A stretch of DNA of 7,491 nucleotides. Origin: JBJEFI01 sp051873875 (lineage in GTDB: Bacteria; Bacillota; Bacilli; Bacillales; Bacillaceae_G). Location of the stretch: assembly GCA_051873875.1 (NCBI GenBank), contig JBJEFI010000111.1, positions 1 through 7,491 on the forward strand. The letters run 5' to 3'. The notes beneath the pieces are model-generated. The model saw only the letters and a list, made by a program, of their open reading frames with translations, was not told where the DNA came from and searched no databases. Positions 1 through 4,694 of the stretch are shown piece after piece. Position numbers and translations under genes: made by a program. Position 1 is the first letter of the stretch; each line of letters starts with the position of its first letter.

Positions 1-38
1 AAAATTTTATACATTCTTTGTTGAATCGTTAAAAAGTT

Positions 39-179
39 TTAAAATAAAAACAGCACTAAAAAAAGAACTGGTATCCCTATAAGAAAATAAAGAATACCTT
101 TAGGCATTAACAAATCATAACAGTATAAAAAGAATGCTACCCAAACAAATAGAACAATATATTTAATAATGTTTTTCAC
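39..179 (-). CDS. Small two-helix membrane protein, 46 aa
   Basis: I do not recognise the family. The frame starts at GTG and encodes 46 residues, almost all hydrophobic: one helix at about residues 4-20 (begins MKNIIKYIVLF), a short polar turn near residues 21-28 (YDLLMPKG), and a second helix at about 29-46 running to the C-terminus. An AAGGGA lies upstream, but the spacing of about 12 bases is long, so the start is not certain. It begins 24 bases after the stop of the broken gene at 203-660 on the same strand and was probably cotranscribed with it. Its size and topology fit an immunity or accessory membrane protein for that neighbour; this is inferred from position and hydrophobicity only. 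No terminator is visible before the window edge. Confidence 0.55.
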   Translation of the reverse strand: MKNIIKYIVLFVWVAFFLYCYDLLMPKGILYFLIGIPVLFLVLFLF

Positions 180-399
180 TATTATTCTAACATCCCTTAT
201 ATTTAATAAAGATCTACATAACCATTATTAGGTCTCTTGTCTCTTTTATCAAGTTGCTTAGCAATTTGAGTTCCAACATCTAAATAATTTAAAGCAGTAA
301 CTACACAAGCACCTACAATAAGAGCTAACTTTGGTGCTCCCCACGCTTTCAAACGACTAACTACAGTTTTAGTAAATAATCTCTCTGCTTCTTTTTTAC

Positions 400-406
400 C
401 TTTTTT
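400..406 (-). other. dnaX-type slippery heptamer A-AAA-AAG at the frame break
   Basis: Read on the minus strand in the upstream frame, the codons are ATA AAA AAG. This makes the heptamer A AAA AAG, the same one used for -1 frameshifting in E. coli dnaX. A -1 slip here enters exactly the frame that encodes the rest of the protein. An AGGAG lies about 19 bases upstream, farther than the roughly 10 bases of dnaX, and no strong stem-loop is evident just downstream. A homopolymer deletion is therefore at least as likely as programmed frameshifting. Confidence 0.4.
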
Positions 407-591
407 ATAATAAATGCTTGAATGGCTCCTACTCCACCACCTACAGCAAAACCAATCGCTGTATTAAGTATAGCTCCAGCAACCTTTACACCAATTTTCA
501 CTTGAACAGCATGTGCAGTTGTAACACCAAATGTTTGATTTAAAGCATCGTTAACTGATACTTGTACTTCCTTAATTACATCTAACTCATG

Positions 592-611
592 AGTGTTAGT
601 GTTAGTGTTAG
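592..611. repeat. Hexanucleotide tandem repeat (AGTGTT)x3 inside the broken gene
   Basis: AGTGTT occurs three times in tandem followed by AG. On the minus strand it encodes the Asn-Thr run of the broken gene. The unit is a multiple of three, so copy-number change would keep the frame. Confidence 0.8.
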
Positions 612-658
612 ATGGTGAAATATTAAGTTTTATAATTTCTGCTTCTAATTTATCTAAA

Positions 659-681
659 TATCAAAAAACATACTTTTGATA
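659..681. repeat. 8-bp inverted repeat at the edge of repeat copy A
   Basis: TATCAAAA (659-666) and TTTTGATA (674-681) are perfect inverted repeats around AACATAC. The dyad straddles the left edge of the 60-bp repeat copy A. The other copy (4782-4841) also has a dyad at its left edge, but with different arms. Confidence 0.6.
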
Positions 682-723
682 AGATTTCTCAAAAATAGGC
701 AAAATGGATTTTATGTTCTCTAT
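664..723 (+). repeat. 60-bp direct repeat, copy A
   Basis: This block aligns without gaps to 4782-4841 with 51 of 60 bases identical; the first ten and last ten bases are identical. Copy B lies in the upstream region of the MerR-like/DUF3967-type gene, whereas copy A lies where the 203-660 gene loses its 5' end. The differences are not concentrated at third codon positions on either strand, so it is more likely a shared non-coding element (operator or origin sequence, or a recombination remnant) than a gene piece. Confidence 0.8.
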
Positions 724-756
724 TGAATTTCTAACGTTAAAACTTAGAACTTTAAA

Positions 757-797
757 TAAAAAAGTCTATTTCTAGTTTCAAAGAATAGACTTTTTTA
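757..797. terminator. Bidirectional rho-independent terminator
   Basis: A 14-bp perfect stem (TAAAAAAGTCTATT, 757-770; arm 784-797) encloses a 13-base loop, and the stem ends give T runs on both strands. It closes the minus-strand unit of the 215-aa and 29-aa genes. In the other direction it would stop any plus-strand transcript coming from repeat copy A. Confidence 0.85.
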
Positions 798-864
798 TCA
801 AACTTATTTAATTAGTATTTATAAAGAATTATTAATAATATTGCCTAATAAAAAAAATTGACTG

Positions 865-954
865 TTACTTTTTTTTTATTAATTTATATACACCAATAAA
901 TACACCAATAAATAGCAGGGTAATCGTTAATGGATATAAGATATTAAGTAACAT
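865..954 (-). CDS. 29-aa hydrophobic peptide, translationally coupled to the secreted protein
   Basis: The ATG overlaps the upstream gene's stop as TAATG, and a GGTGG in the last codons of that gene gives a ribosome site about six bases before it; both point to translational coupling. The peptide begins MLLNILYPLTITLLF, continues as one transmembrane helix with a duplicated FIGV motif, and ends KLIKKK. This layout (short, one helix, a Pro near residue 8, basic tail) recalls small membrane toxins of the Fst/TxpA or holin-like type and also small immunity or anchor peptides. There is no sequence match I can claim. It is followed by a strong terminator, so it is the last gene of the unit. No antisense RNA promoter was identified. 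Confidence 0.6.
   Translation of the reverse strand: MLLNILYPLTITLLFIGVFIGVYKLIKKK
889..912. repeat. Perfect 12-bp tandem duplication inside the 29-aa peptide gene
   Basis: TACACCAATAAA occurs twice in direct succession (889-900 and 901-912). On the minus strand each copy encodes Phe-Ile-Gly-Val in the membrane helix. The repeat keeps frame and could expand or contract by slippage, changing helix length by four residues. Confidence 0.9.
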
Positions 955-1601
955 TAATTACCACCTGTCCAAAAATATCCTTCGGCAGCTTTCACAAAAA
1001 TCCATAATTTTGTAGCTCCACCCACATATGTACTTAGATTAAGTGTGTATCTAGCTTGAGCAGGTGAACTTGAAGTTTCTGTTTTTTGAATTGTTTCTAA
1101 TTTATCGCTTGATACAACCACTGGTGGTACAACAAAATAATTTTCATCGTATTTATCTACAATATATGCTTTTCCAGAACTATTTTTTGCAACTTTTGCA
1201 TAAAATTCATAATTAATAGTTGCAGCATACCAATATACTTTTACTGTCATAGTTCCTTTGATTAGTGTTTTAGCATTTGGTAAAGATATACTAAAAGTTG
1301 AAATGTCATTCTTTTTTGAATTTACTGTTGTTGGGTCTATTTCATCTTCAATTGAAACTATTTCCATACCGAAAGTACCTAAGTGTTCACCATTTTCGTT
1401 ATATACTTCCTCTTCTACAATTTCAGACTCTGGATTTTCTATATTTAATTTTAACTCTGTATTCTCAAAAGCGTATACCATATCATTAATAACATCTTCT
1501 ATTTCTTGCTCTGTTGTTGATGCGTGTGCATCGCCTTTTGGTATTATCAAACTTCCAATTAAAAAAAATACTGAAAAACATAGTAAAATAACTTTTTTCA
1601 T
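954..1601 (-). CDS. Secreted protein of unknown function, 215 aa
   Basis: The protein carries a clear Sec signal peptide: MKK, a hydrophobic core at about residues 4-20, and an AHA|S cleavage site after residue 27. There is no lipobox and no membrane anchor, so release from the cell or loose wall association is expected. Residues 30-85 are acidic (many Glu/Asp). Residues from about 95 onward look like beta-strands (TFSISLPNAKTLIKGTMTVKV, then YEFYAKVAK) and end in GYFWTGGN. The second half is reminiscent of DUF5626-type secreted proteins of Firmicutes, but this is a weak impression. The start is supported by AGGGGGAA about seven bases upstream and by the signal peptide. It is the first gene of a two-gene unit with the 29-aa peptide. 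No catalytic motif was seen. Confidence 0.85.
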   Translation of the reverse strand: MKKVILLCFSVFFLIGSLIIPKGDAHASTTEQEIEDVINDMVYAFENTELKLNIENPESEIVEEEVYNENGEHLGTFGMEIVSIEDEIDPTTVNSKKNDISTFSISLPNAKTLIKGTMTVKVYWYAATINYEFYAKVAKNSSGKAYIVDKYDENYFVVPPVVVSSDKLETIQKTETSSSPAQARYTLNLSTYVGGATKLWIFVKAAEGYFWTGGN

Positions 1602-1633
1602 ATAAATTCCCCCTATTAATAATTTCGCACTTT

Positions 1634-1690
1634 AAAATAATAACAAAAAAAATCAAAAAATACAAAAAAATACAAAAATTAAAATTAATT
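1634..1690. promoter_or_regulatory. Phased A-tracts, predicted bent DNA / UP element
   Basis: Four A-runs of five to eight bases (about 1645-1652, 1655-1660, 1664-1670, 1674-1678) have centres spaced roughly 9-10 bases, close to one helical turn. This pattern usually gives intrinsic curvature. It covers and extends upstream of the promoter of the 215-aa gene, where AT-rich UP elements bind the RNA polymerase alpha subunit. Confidence 0.5.
1637..1665 (-). promoter_or_regulatory. Probable sigma-A promoter of the secreted-protein unit
   Basis: On the minus strand, TTGTAT (1660-1665) and TATTAT (1637-1642) are separated by 17 bases and lie about 40 bases upstream of the ATG. The -10 matches five of six consensus bases; the -35 keeps the TTG core only. 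Confidence 0.5.
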
Positions 1691-1836
1691 GTACAGAGAT
1701 AATAAAGTTATTTAATTTTTTTCTACTTTACAATTTTTATCTGAACAAGATAAACCTTTAAAAAATGGGAAGCTTTTATCTAAAAAGACACATTCAAACA
1801 CCGTGGCTTTCTTAACGAAAAAAGAACATACAAAAG
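1691..1836. other. Gene-poor stretch with uninterpretable open frames
   Basis: No gene with a start codon was found here. On the plus strand a frame ends KEHTKAIV at a TGA (1845-1847). On the minus strand a frame runs leftwards to a TAA at 1713-1715, ending SCSDKNCKVEKN. Both are under 50 codons and lack starts. One may be the tail of a lost gene, but I cannot tell which. Confidence 0.4.
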
Positions 1837-1870
1837 CAATCGTTTGACTAAAGTTGAATCAACACGATTG
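1837..1870. terminator. Hairpin, possible bidirectional terminator
   Basis: CAATCGT (1837-1843) pairs with ACGATTG (1864-1870), with an additional inner TGA/TCA pairing. The plus side is followed by TTTTCATG and the minus side by CTTTTG. It lies just downstream of the minus-strand gene tail at 1897-2040 and could be that gene's original terminator. Confidence 0.5.
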
Positions 1871-1896
1871 TTTTCATGTCCATTTAAAAACCGTTC

Positions 1897-2040
1897 TCAC
1901 TTCAAATCATTTTCTTCATTTAAGCCTAATTCAAAATCAAATCCTTCACGATGTTTTTTAAATTTCATTTTCAATCTAGAATTTTCTATTTTTACTGACC
2001 GCTTTGTATTCTGATTGTAAACTTGCCACTTATAATATCG
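1897..2040 (-). pseudogene. C-terminal tail of a lost gene (47 codons, no start)
   Basis: A minus-strand frame reads RYYKWQVYNQNTKRSV then KIENSRLKMKFKKHREGF and FDFELGLNEENDLK before TGA at 1897-1899. Its composition (charged, well mixed residues) looks like a genuine protein end. Upstream in the same frame a TAA occurs around 2047-2049, so nothing remains of the N-terminal part. The family is not recognised. It abuts, back to back, the plus-strand ORF that begins just past 2040. Each appears cut at the same place, which suggests a deletion or insertion junction there. Confidence 0.5.
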
Positions 2041-2048
2041 AGGATTTT

Positions 2049-2201
2049 ATGCTCTTACTTGTTTTAGGAGAAGAAGTTTGGAACCCTGTTGACAATTGTC
2101 CATACGAACCGATTCCTAATGAAATAAGAGAACAAATTTATCTAGATGAAAAATTCTTAGATTACAAGAAAAAAATTGAAGATTTTTGGATGAAATATTA
2201 A
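2049..2201 (+). CDS. Small acidic protein or gene fragment, 50 aa
   Basis: From the ATG at 2049, preceded by GAGGA at 2040-2044, the frame encodes 50 residues: MLLLVLGEEVWNPVDN, then CPYEPIPNEIREQIYL, ending KKKIEDFWMKY. The open frame extends upstream to 1980 with a TTG at 2004, but that part overlaps the opposite-strand gene tail and is probably not coding. The sequence reads like the C-terminal end of a larger protein. The family is not recognised. It may be a fragment left by recombination near 2040, or a short gene that happens to have a usable ribosome site. Confidence 0.4.
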   Translation: MLLLVLGEEVWNPVDNCPYEPIPNEIREQIYLDEKFLDYKKKIEDFWMKY

Positions 2202-2422
2202 TTGTTGATAACATATACATCGAAAAGATTGAATCTTATTAACAATCAAGCTTTTTGTATGACGTAATTTTTTATCTAATAACATACTTTCAGGTATAAA
2301 TAAAAAAACATACCGAACGGCATGGCTTAAATCTTACGTTTATCTATCTCTAAACCTATCGTAAATATCTAGAGCTATTTATTTCATCTTTAATAAGTTA
2401 TTTAGCTTTTTTGGACAAAGAA
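2202..2422. other. Intergenic stretch without a recognisable gene
   Basis: No ORF over 20 codons with a ribosome site was found on either strand. A weak hairpin (GATTG at about 2228 with CAATC at about 2245, followed by CTTTTTG) may end the plus-strand fragment. ACATACTTT near 2283 matches a core of the 60-bp repeat, but too short a match to call a third copy. Confidence 0.4.
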
Positions 2423-2447
2423 AAAGAGACTGGAGTTCAGCCTCTTT
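2423..2447 (-). terminator. Terminator of the DUF5067-like lipoprotein gene
   Basis: A 10-bp stem (2423-2432 with 2438-2447, one G-U pair) with a five-base loop is followed on the minus strand by TTCTTTG. It lies 28 bases past the lipoprotein stop. Confidence 0.75.
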
Positions 2448-2474
2448 GGGTATCTATCTTGGTTTTCTTGGCTC

Positions 2475-3068
2475 TTATTTAAGGGTTACGACGTACTCTC
2501 CTACTGGTTCCGAAGTGACCGGATCGACACCGGTAAAGGTCACGTCTTCACTGTCATTATCCAATGTGTACGCTTCCACAAAATCAACCGTTTTTCCGGG
2601 CAGTAAAGCGTTACTGCTGGCATTATCTAAATCCACCATCTTGTTATATGTATCCACGTCATCTTCGCTTCCGAAGGCATCCAAGAAATAATAATTCGAA
2701 CTCAAGTCCACTCTGGATGTTTCGTTTACTTGGGTAGCAGCTAAATAAATGAGCACGTCATTAGGGACGACATCTGTATCTTCTGTTTTGTTTGTCAACG
2801 TAAAGGTTACGAACAGACCTGGATTATCTTCCATCGGACTTTGGATTACCTCGGTACTTTTGATGGTTAACGTGAAATCATCCGCTTCTAGTGTCCCATT
2901 CTCAAACGTAATCGATGGCTCCACTTCTTCTTGGGTTGTTTCTTCCGTTGAACTGTCTTGCCTATTATCCGTCGCCTTGCTTCCACTGTCACTATTGTTA
3001 TCACTATTGTTGCAACCTGTGAACACTATCAGCATTAAGGCTAGCAACAAGACCAACCATTTTTTCAT
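2475..3068 (-). CDS. Lipoprotein with DUF5067-like (Ig-like) domain, 197 aa
   Basis: The N-terminus is a lipoprotein signal: MKKW, a hydrophobic core, then VFTGC with the lipidated Cys at residue 19. It should be anchored to the outer face of the membrane. Residues 20-52 are a Ser/Asn/Asp/Glu-rich linker. The rest fits the DUF5067/DUF4352-type beta-sandwich: a strand ending in FTLTNKTEDTD (about residues 91-101), and the conserved ALLPGKTVDFVEAYTL (about 153-168) near the C-terminus. Such domains are found in secreted Firmicutes proteins, without a defined activity. The start is fixed by AGGAGG about eight bases upstream. Terminators on both sides make it a single-gene unit. Its codons use noticeably more G and C than the neighbours, which suggests a different origin. 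Confidence 0.85.
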   Translation of the reverse strand: MKKWLVLLLALMLIVFTGCNNSDNNSDSGSKATDNRQDSSTEETTQEEVEPSITFENGTLEADDFTLTIKSTEVIQSPMEDNPGLFVTFTLTNKTEDTDVVPNDVLIYLAATQVNETSRVDLSSNYYFLDAFGSEDDVDTYNKMVDLDNASSNALLPGKTVDFVEAYTLDNDSEDVTFTGVDPVTSEPVGEYVVTLK

Positions 3069-3142
3069 ACAAAGCCCTCCTATCTAAATGTTTAGTTCCA
3101 TTGTAAAAAAATTTATAAACATATCTTTGTGTTTTTTCCGAC

Positions 3143-3190
3143 AAAAAAAGAACTATTATTTCGGGCTCTCATTGAGAATCCCAGAATAGT
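3143..3190 (-). terminator. Minus-strand terminator upstream of the lipoprotein gene
   Basis: ACTATT (3152-3157 region) pairs with AATAGT (3185-3190), with inner GGG/CCC and TCTC/GAGA helices. On the minus strand the stem is followed by TTC and a run of seven T. It would stop leftward transcripts before they reach the lipoprotein gene, whose own promoter must lie in 3069-3142; no convincing -35/-10 pair was found there. Confidence 0.6.
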
Positions 3191-3243
3191 ATTTTGTTAT
3201 ATAATTTGTCACTTTACCTGGCATATATAGTTAACGAGGTGAG

Positions 3244-3270
3244 CATACACCACCATAATGGTGGTGTATG
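3244..3270. repeat. 27-bp near-perfect palindrome
   Basis: CATACACCACCAT (3244-3256) and ATGGTGGTGTATG (3258-3270) are perfect 13-bp arms around a single base. There is no T-run on either side, so it is not a usual terminator. The symmetry suits a dimeric DNA-binding protein, or cruciform formation. No gene starts directly beside it. Confidence 0.8.
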
Positions 3271-3337
3271 TCCGCCGATTCTTTTAGCTGCTAGATTCTT
3301 TTATATTCCACTACATTCATTCAATTACTAAATTAAA

Positions 3338-3367
3338 CAAGACTGTCTATTGACAGTCTTGCTTTTT
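3338..3367. terminator. Terminator, probably bidirectional
   Basis: CAAGACTGTC (3338-3347) and GACAGTCTTG (3352-3361) form a perfect 10-bp stem with loop TATT. On the plus strand CTTTTT follows; on the minus strand TTTAATTTA follows. It most likely ends the Excalibur-domain gene, which stops at 3420 on the minus strand. Confidence 0.75.
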
Positions 3368-3419
3368 GTTCACTCATATACTCAGTTCACGTAAACCAAC
3401 CAACTAAATAACAAAATAT

Positions 3420-3734
3420 TTAATAATGCCAAGGCTCACAACCTACACCATCGCCATCACGATCTAAATGATGTCCAAAACCTGGCTCACCTTCATAAAT
3501 AGGAGCCGCACCAGCTGACCTAACTTCTGAACAATTCTCATATTCAAAGCCGGAATAATAAGTATCATTATCATTGTCATATGAATTAGTGTCATTAGAT
3601 ACTACTATTGCACAAAAAAAGCAGAACAAAGACATAGAAATCACTATTACACTTGCTTTTTTTTTATTTAAAAGTGTAAAAATCAAAGCTAAAATCATAA
3701 ATAATGGCATGATAGTTAAAAATAAATCCCCCAT
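3420..3734 (-). CDS. Membrane-anchored Excalibur-domain protein, 104 aa
   Basis: Two hydrophobic segments (about residues 4-22 and 29-47) are separated by a short Lys-rich turn (NKKKAS). A Ser/Asn/Asp-rich spacer follows, then a C-terminal Excalibur domain at about residues 63-101. Its hallmarks are all present: YENCSEVR, a Gly/Pro-rich middle, and the calcium-binding style loop LDRDGDGVGCE with the paired Cys. Excalibur domains are extracellular in Bacillales and often sit at the end of surface nucleases and other secreted proteins. Here it stands alone on a membrane hairpin, with no catalytic domain. The start is supported by GGGGG six bases upstream. It diverges from the 174-aa gene across about 180 bp. 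Confidence 0.85.
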   Translation of the reverse strand: MGDLFLTIMPLFMILALIFTLLNKKKASVIVISMSLFCFFCAIVVSNDTNSYDNDNDTYYSGFEYENCSEVRSAGAAPIYEGEPGFGHHLDRDGDGVGCEPWHY

Positions 3735-3847
3735 ATATATCCCCCTTTAAAAATGTGGCTTCAACACTACAATTCTACACTATCATCAAAATATATGAAA
3801 AATATCTAATAAGCGTGAAAATACGCCAATAATGGAAAGCATATCGC

Positions 3848-3853
3848 TATAAT
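3848..3853 (+). promoter_or_regulatory. Consensus -10 box before the 174-aa gene
   Basis: A perfect TATAAT lies 60 bases before the ATG. No good -35 box is found 16-18 bases upstream (CCAATA/GCCAAT), which could mean dependence on an activator. A small dyad GCGT/ACGC (about 3813-3826) lies immediately upstream, where such a protein would bind. Confidence 0.45.
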
Positions 3854-3913
3854 GTGGACTACAAATTAAGATAAAATCTATTTAAATTTAAACTTTCAAG
3901 AGGATGGTTATTC

Positions 3914-4438
3914 ATGAGTTGGCAAGAATATCGTAGAACAGAACGTTCATGTTATTGTAAAGAAGGTAAAATTATCACCGTATCTGAAGATGATGATTGG
4001 AATAGATATAGAGAATATGAGATTATCGAATGTCCAAAATGTGCAGAAGAAGCTCGTCTTGCTGCAATAAAAGAAGCTAATGAAAGAGCCAGAGATGACG
4101 AGCGATTGAAAACTTTAAGAAATGAAGTAAATCATCATTTCGATGAACATTACATGGAAAAATGGATATCTGTTTTTTCATCTTGTAAAAGTAAAAAGTC
4201 TTATTGGGAATTAGCAAAAAAACTTGGCGTTGAAGCCAGCAGTCTATCGAATTTCTACACTTATTACAAAGGTAATAACTCCAATATGAACAATTATATT
4301 AAAAGTAAAACCTCAATCAGTAATATGAATAACATTTTAAAAGCCTTAAATATCAATGATGAATATTTACAAATTAGAGTAAATGAAGCCTTAGAAATAA
4401 GTAAATATAGAGGTGGATCTTATATTTGGAACAGATAA
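3914..4438 (+). CDS. Putative zinc-binding, helical protein of unknown function, 174 aa
   Basis: The family is not recognised. The N-terminus has a CxC pair (C13, C15) and a CPKC knuckle (C40-C43), together a four-cysteine zinc site spaced like a zinc ribbon. Residues 44-75 form a long charged helix (AEEARLAAIKEANERARDD). Residues 97-120 (YWELAKKLGVEASSLSNFY) read like a helix-turn-helix, followed by an Asn/Ser-rich stretch and a helical C-terminus ending in SYIWNR. A role in DNA or RNA binding is possible but inferred. The ATG follows AAGAGGA with about nine bases of spacing. It is divergent from the Excalibur gene. Its stop lies four bases before a promoter-like sequence for the structured region downstream. 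No terminator of its own is evident. Confidence 0.75.
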   Translation: MSWQEYRRTERSCYCKEGKIITVSEDDDWNRYREYEIIECPKCAEEARLAAIKEANERARDDERLKTLRNEVNHHFDEHYMEKWISVFSSCKSKKSYWELAKKLGVEASSLSNFYTYYKGNNSNMNNYIKSKTSISNMNNILKALNINDEYLQIRVNEALEISKYRGGSYIWNR

Positions 4439-4441
4439 ATA

Positions 4442-4470
4442 TTGATTTTACCATTAATTGGAATTAAAAT
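4442..4470 (+). promoter_or_regulatory. Sigma-A-like promoter leading into the hairpin cluster
   Basis: TTGATT (4442-4447) and TAAAAT (4465-4470) are spaced by 17 bases, matching four and five of six consensus positions. Transcription would begin near 4477, ahead of five stem-loops and no long ORF, so its product would be a short structured RNA. Confidence 0.5.
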
Positions 4471-4575
4471 AGAAACATAGAAACCTTTACTTTATTTTAT
4501 GAGGCCGTCTTAGACGGCAATGATACCTAAATAAATGCAGCCTTTGAGGCTTTGCGGGAAAAAATTAGGAGATCA

Positions 4576-4650
4576 ATGGGTTGTCTGACGTATAAAAACT
4601 ACGTCAGGCAACCCGCATCATGCAAACGTGTCAATGTGTGCATGGTGTAA
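4576..4650 (+). CDS. Possible 24-aa leader-like peptide inside the hairpin cluster
   Basis: AGGAG (4567-4571) lies four bases before an ATG that opens 24 codons (MGCLTYKNYVRQPASC, then KRVNVCMV) and stops at TAA directly at the base of the last hairpin. The ATG is at the foot of the 15-bp stem, so translation and folding would compete. The peptide is basic, has three Cys, and is not hydrophobic. The arrangement resembles a translated leader before a terminator, but most of the codons are also constrained by the stems. It may be chance. Confidence 0.25.
   Translation: MGCLTYKNYVRQPASCKRVNVCMV
4578..4614 (+). repeat. 15-bp stem-loop, diverged copy of the 4652-4692 hairpin
   Basis: Arms 4578-4592 and 4600-4614 pair fully with one G-U; the loop is TAAAAAC. 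The upper stem TCTGACGTA corresponds to TCTGGCGTG in the hairpin at 4652-4692. Both A-to-G changes are matched by T-to-C changes in the opposite arm, so pairing is kept. Confidence 0.8.
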
Positions 4651-4694
4651 GAGAGACCATCTGGCGTGCCAAAAACACGCCAGATGGTCTCTTT
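4650..4694 (+). terminator. Very strong hairpin, possible terminator of the structured RNA
   Basis: A perfect 17-bp stem (AGAGACCATCTGGCGTG at 4652-4668; arm 4676-4692) with loop CCAAAAA extends to 19 bp with a G-U and an A-U pair. The downstream T content is modest (TTGTTGTGTTT), so it is a less typical terminator and may have another role. Confidence 0.55.

Larger units (their letters stand above)
203..660 (-). pseudogene. Broken gene for a Gly/Ala-rich hydrophobic (toxin- or bacteriocin-like) protein
   Basis: Two minus-strand frames join into one protein-like sequence of about 150 residues. The first (from 660) starts YLDKLEAEIIKL, has an NTNTNT run, then a hydrophobic Gly/Ala stretch (VAGAILNTAIGFAVGGGVG). 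It would stop after only about a dozen more codons. The second continues from the A-run at 401-406 (GKKEAERLFTKTVVSRLKAW), contains a second hydrophobic segment (APKLALIVGACVV) and ends NNGYVDLY then TAA at 203-205. The frames meet at A-AAA-AAG; one extra A would restore a single frame, so either a base was lost or the ribosome slips. There is no start codon or signal peptide: an in-frame TGA sits at 661-663, where the 60-bp repeat begins, so the 5' end is lost. The hydrophobic glycine-rich region suggests a membrane-active peptide, but no named family was recognised. Confidence 0.6.

Noticed and set aside
1258..1605. Plus-strand ORFs (115 and 63 aa) opposite the secreted-protein gene
   Set aside because: They are antisense shadows: no ribosome sites, and the minus frame has a clear signal peptide and ribosome site.
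2282..2290. Third copy of the 60-bp repeat (ACATACTTT)
   Set aside because: Only about nine bases match, expected by chance in AT-rich DNA.
2446..3087. Plus-strand ORFs opposite the lipoprotein gene
   Set aside because: Ser/Val-rich antisense reading of the DUF5067-like gene, without ribosome sites.
3239..3334. 30-codon GTG ORF through the palindrome
   Set aside because: No ribosome site in position and a sequence without protein-like character.
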